Shown: positions 50,085 through 58,327 of the stretch, piece after piece | Position numbering within the stretch: the first letter of the stretch is position 1 | Layout of the letters: each line of letters starts with the position of its first letter | Assembly (NCBI RefSeq): GCF_003112535.1 | Contig: NZ_BEWA01000009.1 | Span: forward strand, 248,001-312,000 | Reading direction: 5' to 3' | From: Streptomyces rishiriensis | Lineage (GTDB): Bacteria > Actinomycetota > Actinomycetes > Streptomycetales > Streptomycetaceae | DNA length: 64,000 nt | Program-made: the position numbers and the translations under genes | The notes under the pieces: model-generated | What the model saw: the letters and a program-made list of their open reading frames with translations, nothing else | Told to the model about the DNA's origin: nothing | The model's database searches: none

Positions 50085-50353
50085 CGCCCCGGCCGGGCGC
50101 CCCCTTCGCCGGGCAGCACCGTAGGCCCTCCAGGCCGGGGCCGACCCGCCGGCGGCCGGGGCCTCGCCCCCCGCCCCGCGCGACCGCGCACCGACCCGGC
50201 CCCGCGCCCCCGGGCGACGGCCGGTCACCGCTGCCCGCACGGCTGCGGGCAGCGAGCCCCGTGGCGGCGCGCCGCCACGCGCGCGCGCGAGCGTCCCGCC
50301 TCCCCCCACGGCAACCCACGTCCCCGCCCCCCTCACCCCCCCCGAGGTACCCC

Positions 50354-52567
50354 ATGCACGCGTCCCGCCGTACGGTCCTCGCCGGCGCAGCCACCGCCGC
50401 CGCGCTCACCGCCCTGCCCGCCCTGCAGGACAACGCCCACGCCGCGCAGACGGGTGCCGGGCCCGCCCCCGCCTACCGGTGGCGCGACGTCGTCGTCGGC
50501 GGTGGCGGGTTCGTCACCGGAGTCCTCTTCCACCCCGCCGTCCGCGGTCTCGCCTACGCCCGCACCGACATCGGCGGCGCCTACCGCTGGGACGACCGAT
50601 CCGCCCGCTGGACGCCCCTGACCGACCATCTCGGCTGGGACGACTGGAACCTGCTCGGCGTCGAGGCCCTCGCCGTCGATCCCGCCCACCCGGACCGGCT
50701 CTACCTCGCGCTCGGCGCCTACGCCCAGTCCTGGGCCGGCAACGGCGCGGTCCTGCGCTCCGAGGACCGCGGCGCCACCTGGTCCCGCACCGACCTCCCC
50801 GTGCGCCTGGGCGGCAACGAGGACGGCCGGGGCGCCGGGGAGCGGCTGCTGGTCGACCCGCGCGACAGCGACACCCTGTGGCTGGGGACACGGCACGACG
50901 GACTGCTCAGGTCGACCGACCGCGGCGCCACCTGGGCGGCCGCCGGCGGGTTCCCGGCGACCCCCGTCGCCGGCGGACAGGGCGTCACGCTGCTCGTCGC
51001 CGCCGGGCGCGCGCTCTACGCCGGCTGGGGCGACTCCGACGGGACCGCGCCCCACCTGTACCGCACGACCGACGGCAGCACCTGGCACGCCGTCCCCGGA
51101 CAGCCCTCCGGAGCCTCGGCGAAGGTGCCCATCCGCGCCGCTCACGACGGCCGCGCCCACGAGCTGTACGTGACGTACGCCGACGCCCCCGGCCCCAACG
51201 GCCAGTCCGACGGCAGCGTGCACAAGCTGGCCACGGCGAGCGGCAGATGGACGGACGTCACCCCGGTGAAGCCCGGCGGGACGACGGCCGAGGGGGGCGC
51301 GGACACCTTCGGCTACGGCGGCGTCGCCGTGGACGCCCGCCGCCCCGGCGTGGCCGTCGTGTCCACCAACAACCGCTGGGCGGCCGTCGACACCCTGTAC
51401 CGGACCACGGACGGCGGCCGCACCTGGACCTCCCTCAAGGACTCGGCCGTCCTCGACGTGTCCGAGACGCCGTTCCTCACCTTCGGCGCCGACGAGCCCA
51501 AGTTCGGCTGGTGGATCCAGGCCGTCGCCGTCGACCCCTACGACGCGCACCACATCGTCTACGGCACCGGCGCCACGTTGTACGGCACCCGGGACCTGAA
51601 GCACTGGGCCCCGCAGATCCGGGGTCTGGAGGAGACCTCCGTACGGCAGCTGATCTCTCCCCCGGCCGGACGGGCCCACCTGATCAGCGGTCTCGGGGAC
51701 CTCGGCGTGATGTACCACGACCGGCTCACCGCCTCGCCGTCGCGGGGCATGGCGGCCGACCCCGTGTTCGGGACGGCGACGGGACTCGCCCAGGCCGCGG
51801 CCTGGCCGTCGTACGTCGTGCGCACCGGGTTCGGCGACCACGGCAACGGCGCCCGGTCGCACGACGGCGGCAGGACCTGGACCCCCTTCGCCGCCCAGCC
51901 CATTCTCGCCAAGGACGCCACCGGACCGATCGCCGTCACCGCCGACGGCGGCGTGCTGCTGTGGACTTTCGTGCACGGGGACGGCGCCGGGTACCCCGCC
52001 CAGCGCTCCACCGACGACGGGGCGACCTGGTCCGAGGTTCCCACCTTCCCCGAGGGCGCCACCCCGCTCGCCGACCCGGTCGACCCGACGCGCCTCTACG
52101 CCTACGACACCGACACCGGAACCCTGTTCGCGAGCACGGACGGCGGGCTCACCTTCACCGGCCGGGCCGGCGGACTGCCCTCCGGCGACAGCCAGTTCCA
52201 GCTGGCCGCCGTCCCGGGGCGCTCCGGCGACCTGTGGCTGAGCGCCAAGGGGAACGGCCTGTACCGGTCCACCGACGGCGGCGCGAGCTTCACGAAGGTC
52301 GACAGCTGCCGGGCCGCGTACACCGTCGCCTTCGGCCGGGGCGCCGAGGGCGCCGGCCGTCCGGCGGTCTACCTGGTCGGCTCCACGGAGACGATCACCG
52401 CCGTGTACCGCTCCGACGACGGCGCGAGGACCTGGACGCGGATCAACGACGACCGGCACCAGTGGGGCTGGATCGGCGCGACCCTCGCCGCCGACCCGCG
52501 CGTCCACGGCCGGGTGTACATCGCCACCAACGGCCGGGGCATCCAGTACGGGGAGCCCGTCCGATGA
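50354..52567 (+). CDS. Secreted GH74 xyloglucanase
   Basis: A 737-residue secreted glycoside hydrolase family 74 protein. A Tat-type signal (SRRTVLAG...AHA) is followed by two seven-bladed propellers built from repeated Asp-box-like units (S.DGGATW, R.TDGG.TW). The N-terminal sequence RWRDVVVGGGGFVTGVLF and ARTDIGGAYRWD (catalytic Asp at about D72) are GH74 hallmarks, as are YGGVAVDARRPG and FGWWIQAVAVDP. Family members are endo-xyloglucanases or reducing-end-specific oligoxyloglucan hydrolases. No carbohydrate-binding module is attached. The stop overlaps the next start (ATGA). Confidence 0.92.
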   Translation: MHASRRTVLAGAATAAALTALPALQDNAHAAQTGAGPAPAYRWRDVVVGGGGFVTGVLFHPAVRGLAYARTDIGGAYRWDDRSARWTPLTDHLGWDDWNLLGVEALAVDPAHPDRLYLALGAYAQSWAGNGAVLRSEDRGATWSRTDLPVRLGGNEDGRGAGERLLVDPRDSDTLWLGTRHDGLLRSTDRGATWAAAGGFPATPVAGGQGVTLLVAAGRALYAGWGDSDGTAPHLYRTTDGSTWHAVPGQPSGASAKVPIRAAHDGRAHELYVTYADAPGPNGQSDGSVHKLATASGRWTDVTPVKPGGTTAEGGADTFGYGGVAVDARRPGVAVVSTNNRWAAVDTLYRTTDGGRTWTSLKDSAVLDVSETPFLTFGADEPKFGWWIQAVAVDPYDAHHIVYGTGATLYGTRDLKHWAPQIRGLEETSVRQLISPPAGRAHLISGLGDLGVMYHDRLTASPSRGMAADPVFGTATGLAQAAAWPSYVVRTGFGDHGNGARSHDGGRTWTPFAAQPILAKDATGPIAVTADGGVLLWTFVHGDGAGYPAQRSTDDGATWSEVPTFPEGATPLADPVDPTRLYAYDTDTGTLFASTDGGLTFTGRAGGLPSGDSQFQLAAVPGRSGDLWLSAKGNGLYRSTDGGASFTKVDSCRAAYTVAFGRGAEGAGRPAVYLVGSTETITAVYRSDDGARTWTRINDDRHQWGWIGATLAADPRVHGRVYIATNGRGIQYGEPVR

Positions 52568-54543
52568 CCGCCGCCGACCGCCCCGGCCTCGCCGACGCCA
52601 CCCGCGGCCGCATCCTCTTCGGCGGCGACTACAACCCCGAGCAGTGGCCCGAGGAGACCTGGCACGAGGACGTCCGGCTCATGCGGGAGGCCGGCGTCAA
52701 CTCCGTCACCCTCGGCGTCTTCTCCTGGGCCCGGCTCGAACCGGAGCCCGGGGCGAGGGACTTCGGCTGGCTCGACACGCTGATGGACCTGATGCACGCG
52801 AACGGCATCGGGGTCGTGCTCGCCACCCCGACCTCCGCCCCGCCCCCCTGGCTCGGCCGGCTCCACCCCGACACCCTGCCCCGCGACGAGAACGGCGACG
52901 TCGAGTGGTGGGGCGGCCGCCAGCACTTCTCGCACTCCAGCACCGCCTACCGGCGTCACGCCGCGGCCATCACCGAGGACCTCGCGGCCCGCTACGCCGG
53001 CCATCCCGCCCTCACGATGTGGCACATCAACAACGAGTACTGCACCGCCGACCACGGCGACGAGGCGGCCGCCGCCTTCCGCCGCTGGCTGCGCGACAGG
53101 TACGGCACCCTCGACGCCCTCAACACCGCCTGGGGCACGGCCTTCTGGAGCCAGGGCTACGACAGCTGGGACGGCGTCCTGCCCGCCCGCCGCACCCACT
53201 ACCTGAAGAACCCCGCCCAGGTGCTGGACTTCCGGCGCTTCACCTCCGACATGCTCCTGGAGTGCTACCTCGCCGAGCGGGACATCGTCGCCCGGCACAC
53301 CCCGCACATCCCGGTCACCACCAACTTCATGCCGCTCTTCGCCGGCCAGGACGCCTGGCGCTGGGCCGAGGAGGAGGACGTCGTCTCCGTCGACCTCTAC
53401 CCCGACCCCCGCGACCCGCTGGGCGCCCAGCACGCCGCGCTGGTCCAGGACCTCACCCGCTCCCAGGCCCGCGGCCCCTGGATGCTGATGGAACAGGCGG
53501 CGGGGCCCGTCAACTGGCGCGGGGCGAACCACCCCAAACCGCGCGGCCTCAACCGCCTCTGGTCCCTGCAGGCCGTGGCCCGCGGCGCGGACGCCGTCTG
53601 CTACTTCCAGTGGCGGCAGTCCCGGCAGGGCGCCGAGAAGTTCCACTCCGGGATGGTCGGCCACGCTGGGGAGCGGGGCCGCACCTTCCAGGAGGTCAAG
53701 CAGCTCGGCGGTGAACTGGCGCGCATCGGGGCTGAAGTGACGGGTGGTCATATCACTGCGGACATCGCGATCCTGCACGACTGGCACGCCTGGTGGGCCG
53801 GCGCCCAGGACGGCCGGCCCTCCGTGCACGTCGACCACGCGGCCGTCCTGCACGCCTGGCACCGCGCCCTGTGGGAGGCCGGCCTCGCCACCGACTTCGC
53901 CCACCCCGAACACGACCTCACCCGCTACCGGCTGATCGTCGTCCCGCAGCTCTACGCGATGACGGACGCCGCGATCGACAACCTCCTCGCCCATGTCCGC
54001 GGCGGCGGCTCCCTGGTGGCCGGCTTCCTGACCGGCGTGGCCGACGAGGACGACCGGATCCGCCCCGGAGGCATGGACGCCCGGCTGCGCGAGCTGTTCG
54101 GCATCCGCGTCCTGCACGAGTGGTGGCCGCTGGAGCCCGGGGAGCGGGTCGCGACCGACGGGTTCGACGCGACCCTGTGGTCGGAGGAGCTCGAAGCCGA
54201 CGAGGACGCCGTGGAGAGCGCCTACAAGGGCGGCGAGCTCGACCGGCTGCCCGCCGTCCTGCGCAAGGGCCGTGCCTGGTACGTCTCCACCCTCCCCGAA
54301 CCCGAGGCCCTGCGGGACCTCCTCGCGCGGGTCGCCGCCGGCGCGGGCGTGCGGCCCGTCCTCGACGGCCTGCCGCCGGGCGTGGAGGCCGTGCGCCGGG
54401 GCGACCTGCTGTTCCTGCTCCACCACGGCCGCGAACCGGTCACCGTCGAGCTGCCCGGCGCCCACCACGACCTGCTCAGCGGGACCACCGTCACCGACGA
54501 GATCACGCTGGGCCGCTACGGGGCGGCGGTGCTGCGCTCATGA
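52564..54543 (+). CDS. GH42 beta-galactosidase
   Basis: A 659-residue cytoplasmic GH42 enzyme. It opens with GGDYNPEQWPEETW and contains the acid/base glutamate in HINNEYC (about E158) and the nucleophile in LMEQAAGPVNW (about E310). A trimerisation domain and a small C-terminal beta domain follow. It would remove beta-1,2-linked galactose from xyloglucan side chains. ATGA overlaps on both sides place it in the middle of a strictly coupled GH74-GH42-GH95 unit. Confidence 0.92.
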   Translation: MTAADRPGLADATRGRILFGGDYNPEQWPEETWHEDVRLMREAGVNSVTLGVFSWARLEPEPGARDFGWLDTLMDLMHANGIGVVLATPTSAPPPWLGRLHPDTLPRDENGDVEWWGGRQHFSHSSTAYRRHAAAITEDLAARYAGHPALTMWHINNEYCTADHGDEAAAAFRRWLRDRYGTLDALNTAWGTAFWSQGYDSWDGVLPARRTHYLKNPAQVLDFRRFTSDMLLECYLAERDIVARHTPHIPVTTNFMPLFAGQDAWRWAEEEDVVSVDLYPDPRDPLGAQHAALVQDLTRSQARGPWMLMEQAAGPVNWRGANHPKPRGLNRLWSLQAVARGADAVCYFQWRQSRQGAEKFHSGMVGHAGERGRTFQEVKQLGGELARIGAEVTGGHITADIAILHDWHAWWAGAQDGRPSVHVDHAAVLHAWHRALWEAGLATDFAHPEHDLTRYRLIVVPQLYAMTDAAIDNLLAHVRGGGSLVAGFLTGVADEDDRIRPGGMDARLRELFGIRVLHEWWPLEPGERVATDGFDATLWSEELEADEDAVESAYKGGELDRLPAVLRKGRAWYVSTLPEPEALRDLLARVAAGAGVRPVLDGLPPGVEAVRRGDLLFLLHHGREPVTVELPGAHHDLLSGTTVTDEITLGRYGAAVLRS

Positions 54544-56846
54544 CCGACGCCTCCCCGCACCCCGCCCACGCCCGCCCCGCCCGCCCGGACGCCGACCGGC
54601 CGCCCTTCGCCGGTCCTGGTCCGCACCGCCCCGGCGTCGACGGCCCCCTTCACGGCACGCACGAGCACCGGCCCGCCCAGCGCTGGGAGGACGCCTTCCT
54701 CAGCGGCAACGGCCGGCACGGCGCCCTCGTGTTCGGCGACCCCCACGACGACCGCGTCGTCGTCACCCACCACACGCTGGTCCGCCCCAACGGCGCCGAA
54801 CACGCCCGGCCGCCCGAGCTGGCCGGTGAACTGGCGGCGGTGCAGGACAGGTTGCTCGCCGGCGACCGGGCCGCCGCCGAGGACTTCACCGACCACCGGC
54901 CGCTGCAGTGGGTCCAGCCCTTCCACCCGGCCTTCCAGCTGCGGCTGAGCGCGGCGCCCTCCGGCGAACCGGGCGACTGCCGCGACCACCTGCGCTCCGT
55001 CGACTTCACCACCGGCGAGACCACGGCGAGCTGCGCCGACGGCGCCGGCCGGCTCTTCGTCTCCCGCGCCGACGACGTGATCGTCCAGCATTTCACCGGC
55101 CCCGACCTGGAGGTCCGCCTGGACCACCGGCTGCCCGGCGCGCCCGCCGGCCTCGCCGTGGGCCAGGGAGCCGTCCTCACCCCGGACGGCGCGCTGCTCA
55201 CCCTGCGGGCCCGCTACCCGGACAGCGACCGCGGCTACACGGGCGTCACACTCGTCGTCGCCACCGGCGGCCGCACCACGCTCCGGCTCCCCGGCGTGGC
55301 CGTCTCCGGCGCCGAGTCGGTGCTGCTGCTCACCCGCGTGCGCCGGCACCGCGGCGAACCGGACGTCGCCCGGGAACAGCGGGCCCTGGCCGATCTGCCG
55401 CACTCCTACGACGAGCTGCTCGCCCGGCACCTCGCGCTGCACCGCACCGCCTACCAGCGGGTCGTCCTCGACCTGCACGCCGACCCGGGCGAGCGCCTCC
55501 TGCCCGGCAGCGAGCTGCTGGCACGCCCCCGGAGCCCGGCTCTGCTGGAGCGCCTCTTCGCCGCCGGCCGCTACCACCTGCTGTCGTCCAGCGGGCTCAA
55601 CCCGCCCCGGCTGACCGGCCTGTGGACCGGCGACTGGGACACGGCCTGGTCCGGGGCGTTCACCAACGACGCCAACCTCAACCTCCAGACCTCCTCCGCC
55701 CCGGCCGCCGCACTCCCCGAAGTCACCGACGCCCTGGCCGGTCTGATCCACCGCCAGCTCGACGACTGGCGCGAGAACGCCCGCGCGGTCTTCGGCGCCC
55801 GGGGCGCGGTCGCGCCCGCGCACAGCGACGGCGAGTCCGGGCTGGCCTACCACTTCAGCCGGGAGTACCCGCTGCACCTGTGGACGGCCGGCGCGGACTG
55901 GCTGCTCAAGCCGCTCGTCGACCACGACGAGACCCGCGGCGAACGCGATCCGCGCACCGCCGCCGCCCTCGCCGAGACCGCCCTCTTCTACGAGGACTTC
56001 CTCACCCGCACCGACCCCGGCCACCCGGACGGCCGGCTCGTCGTCGTGCCCTCCTACTCGCCCGAGAACCGCCCGGAGGGCGGGAGCTGGGGCGCCCTCA
56101 ACGCGGCCATGGACCTCTCCGCGGCCCGGCACGCGCTGCTCACCGCCGCCGCGTACCACCCGCACCGCCCCGAGCGGGCCGCCCGCTGGCGCGCCCTCGC
56201 CGACCGGCTCCCGCCGCACCGCGTGAACGCCGACGGCGCCCTCGCCGAATGGGCCCGGCCCGGCCTCGGCGACCGCTACGACCACCGTCACCTCAGCCAC
56301 CTCTACGGGGTCTGGCCGCTCGACGAGATCAACCCCTACGACACCCCCGGCCCGGCCGCCGCCGCGCACCGCGCGCTGGAACTGCGCGGCGCCGAGAACG
56401 ACTCCGCGCACGGCCACCTCCACCACGCCCTGATCGCGGCGCGGCTGCGCGACGGCCACCGGGTCGCCCGCGCGCTCGACTCCGTGCTGGGCGGCGACTT
56501 CTTCCACGCCTCCCTGATGAGCTCCCACTATCCGGGCCGCGACGTCTACAACGCCGACGCCGCGCACACCCTGCCCGCGGTGCTCATCGAGGCGCTCGTC
56601 CAGTCGACCCCCCACCGGCTGGTCCTGCTGCCCGCCCCCGTCCCCGCCCTGGGCGAGGGCGAACTGCGGGGCGTGCGCACCCGGTTCGGCGCCGAGCTCG
56701 ACCTGTCCTGGGGTCCGACGGGCACCCGGGCCGTCCTCAGACCGCACCGCAGCCACCGCATAGAAGTCCGGACTTCCTCCGGCGACGCCCACTCGCTCGA
56801 CCTGGTCGCCGGAGAAGACCACGTCCTCACCCCGGGGACGTGGTGA
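54540..56846 (+). CDS. GH95 alpha-L-fucosidase
   Basis: A 768-residue cytoplasmic GH95 enzyme. The catalytic set known for the family is conserved: Asn pair in NDANLNLQT (about N379 and N381), acid Glu in PSYSPEN (about E509) and Asp in YNADAAH (about D673). GNGRHGALVFG near the N-terminus and HRHLSHLYGVWP are also typical. It would hydrolyse the terminal alpha-1,2-L-fucose of fucosylated xyloglucan oligosaccharides. A Pro/His-rich N-terminal extension of about 50 residues shows no signal. It is coupled to the GH42 gene by ATGA. Confidence 0.88.
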   Translation: MTDASPHPAHARPARPDADRPPFAGPGPHRPGVDGPLHGTHEHRPAQRWEDAFLSGNGRHGALVFGDPHDDRVVVTHHTLVRPNGAEHARPPELAGELAAVQDRLLAGDRAAAEDFTDHRPLQWVQPFHPAFQLRLSAAPSGEPGDCRDHLRSVDFTTGETTASCADGAGRLFVSRADDVIVQHFTGPDLEVRLDHRLPGAPAGLAVGQGAVLTPDGALLTLRARYPDSDRGYTGVTLVVATGGRTTLRLPGVAVSGAESVLLLTRVRRHRGEPDVAREQRALADLPHSYDELLARHLALHRTAYQRVVLDLHADPGERLLPGSELLARPRSPALLERLFAAGRYHLLSSSGLNPPRLTGLWTGDWDTAWSGAFTNDANLNLQTSSAPAAALPEVTDALAGLIHRQLDDWRENARAVFGARGAVAPAHSDGESGLAYHFSREYPLHLWTAGADWLLKPLVDHDETRGERDPRTAAALAETALFYEDFLTRTDPGHPDGRLVVVPSYSPENRPEGGSWGALNAAMDLSAARHALLTAAAYHPHRPERAARWRALADRLPPHRVNADGALAEWARPGLGDRYDHRHLSHLYGVWPLDEINPYDTPGPAAAAHRALELRGAENDSAHGHLHHALIAARLRDGHRVARALDSVLGGDFFHASLMSSHYPGRDVYNADAAHTLPAVLIEALVQSTPHRLVLLPAPVPALGEGELRGVRTRFGAELDLSWGPTGTRAVLRPHRSHRIEVRTSSGDAHSLDLVAGEDHVLTPGTW

Positions 56847-56890
56847 CCCCCACAGAAAACGCACATCCCCCCACCCATGGAAGGGACACC

Positions 56891-57604
56891 ATGGCAACTC
56901 GCACGCTCCGCAGGATCACCATGGCGACGCTGGCCCCGGCCCTCGCGCTCGGCGCCACCGTCGGCCTCGCCTCCGCCCCCGCCTCGGCCGCCGTCTGGAA
57001 CTCCTGCGACCAGTGGGGCAACACCAGCCTCAACGGCTACACGCTCTACAACAACATCTGGGGCTCCGGCGCGGGCAGCCAGTGCATCTGGGCCAACTCC
57101 GGCACCAACTGGGGCGTCTGGGCCAACCACCCCAACACCGGCGGCATCAAGTCGTACCCCGACTCGAAGAAGGTGATCAACAAGTCGATCACCTCGCTGG
57201 GCTCGCTCTCCAGCACCTACAACGTCTCCGTCCCGTCGTCCGGCGCGTACAACACGTCGTACGACATCTGGGACACCGCGCACCGCTACGAGATCATGCT
57301 CTGGGTCAACAAGACCGGAGCCGTCGGCCCCCTCGGCTCCTCGCAGGGCAACGTCACGCTCGGCGGGCACTCCTGGACCGTCTACAAGGGCAGCAACGGC
57401 GCCAACGAGGTGTTCTCCTTCGTCCGCACCTCCAACTCGACCTCCGGCACGGTGAACATCCTGCCGATCCTCAAGTGGATCAAGGACTCCAAGGGCTGGT
57501 TCGGCAACGAGACCATCGGAGACCTCCAGTTCGGCTACGAGATCACCTCGTCCTCCGGCGGCCTGAACTTCACCACCAACAACCTGACCGTCAGCAGCAG
57601 TTGA
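56891..57604 (+). CDS. Secreted GH12 endoglucanase/xyloglucanase
   Basis: A 237-residue secreted GH12 enzyme. A Sec signal peptide (MATRTLRRITMATLAP...ASA) is followed by a single beta-jelly-roll. The nucleophile lies in HRYEIMLW (about E134) and the acid/base in FGYEITSS (about E217). There is no carbohydrate-binding module. Family members cut beta-1,4-glucan or xyloglucan internally. GGAAGGG lies 7 bases before the ATG and the gene follows GH95 by 44 bases on the same strand. Confidence 0.92.
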   Translation: MATRTLRRITMATLAPALALGATVGLASAPASAAVWNSCDQWGNTSLNGYTLYNNIWGSGAGSQCIWANSGTNWGVWANHPNTGGIKSYPDSKKVINKSITSLGSLSSTYNVSVPSSGAYNTSYDIWDTAHRYEIMLWVNKTGAVGPLGSSQGNVTLGGHSWTVYKGSNGANEVFSFVRTSNSTSGTVNILPILKWIKDSKGWFGNETIGDLQFGYEITSSSGGLNFTTNNLTVSSS

Positions 57605-57639
57605 CCTGATCATGGGGCGGCGTCGGGTTGGATGACCGC

Positions 57640-58272
57640 ATGCGTCCGATCACCCCCCTGCGCCGCCTCCTGACCACCCTGACCGCGACCGCGGCCGTCG
57701 CCCTCGCCTGCACGGGAGCCGCGGTCGCGGTCCCGGCCGTCGGCGTCCCGGCGTCCACCGCGCCCTTCTCTCCCGCCTCCGGCCCCGGCCCCGTCCTCGC
57801 CCTGCGCCCGGTCGCCGAGCTGTCCGCGGAGCGCCTCGCCACCGCCGACCTGGTCGCCGCCGCGAAGTGGGGCACCACCGCCCCCGTCGACGACCCCGCC
57901 CGCGAGCAGCAGGTCCTGGACGCCGTGGCCGCCCGGGCCACGGAGCTGGGCGCCGACCCGGACGAGATCCGCACGGTCTTCCGCGACCAGATCGAGGCCG
58001 ACAAGACCGTGCAGCGCGGCCTCTTCCGGCGCTGGACGGACCACCCCGACCAGGCGCCCGTCACTCGCCCCGACCTGGCCGTCGTACGGCAGGAGATCAA
58101 CCGGGTCACCGGTGCGCTCGTCGAGGCCCTCGCCGCCACGGCCACCGACCGCGACGCCCCCGCCTGCCGCCCCGAGCTCGCCCTGGCCGCCCTCCTGGTC
58201 CACCACGAGGACCGCCTCGACGCCCTGCACACCCGGGCGCTGACCCGCTCCCTGGCCTCCGTCTGCCGCTGA
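57640..58272 (+). CDS. Secreted chorismate mutase (AroQ-gamma type)
   Basis: A 210-residue exported protein. A Sec signal peptide (MRPITPLRRLLTTLTATAA, cleavage near AVA) precedes an all-helical domain with the secreted chorismate mutase pattern. This pattern is LATADLVAAAKW, PVDDPAREQQVLD, then IRTVFRDQIEADKTVQRGLF, with Arg/Lys/Glu/Gln at the positions that bind chorismate in Rv1885c-like enzymes. The C-terminal part has two cysteines that could form a disulfide. It converts chorismate to prephenate, but outside the cell its role is obscure. The ATG at 57640 is preferred to an in-frame TTG at 57628. Confidence 0.82.
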   Translation: MRPITPLRRLLTTLTATAAVALACTGAAVAVPAVGVPASTAPFSPASGPGPVLALRPVAELSAERLATADLVAAAKWGTTAPVDDPAREQQVLDAVAARATELGADPDEIRTVFRDQIEADKTVQRGLFRRWTDHPDQAPVTRPDLAVVRQEINRVTGALVEALAATATDRDAPACRPELALAALLVHHEDRLDALHTRALTRSLASVCR

Positions 58273-58285
58273 CCCGCACGCCGGG

Positions 58286-58316
58286 GCGGCCGGCCCACCC
58301 ACGTCGGACCGGCCGC
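58286..58316. terminator. Hairpin between convergent chorismate mutase and GH31 genes
   Basis: GCGGCCGG and CCGGCCGC form an 8-bp stem around a 15-base loop in the 55-bp gap between the two stop codons. Confidence 0.5.
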
Positions 58317-58327
58317 GTCGGCGACGG

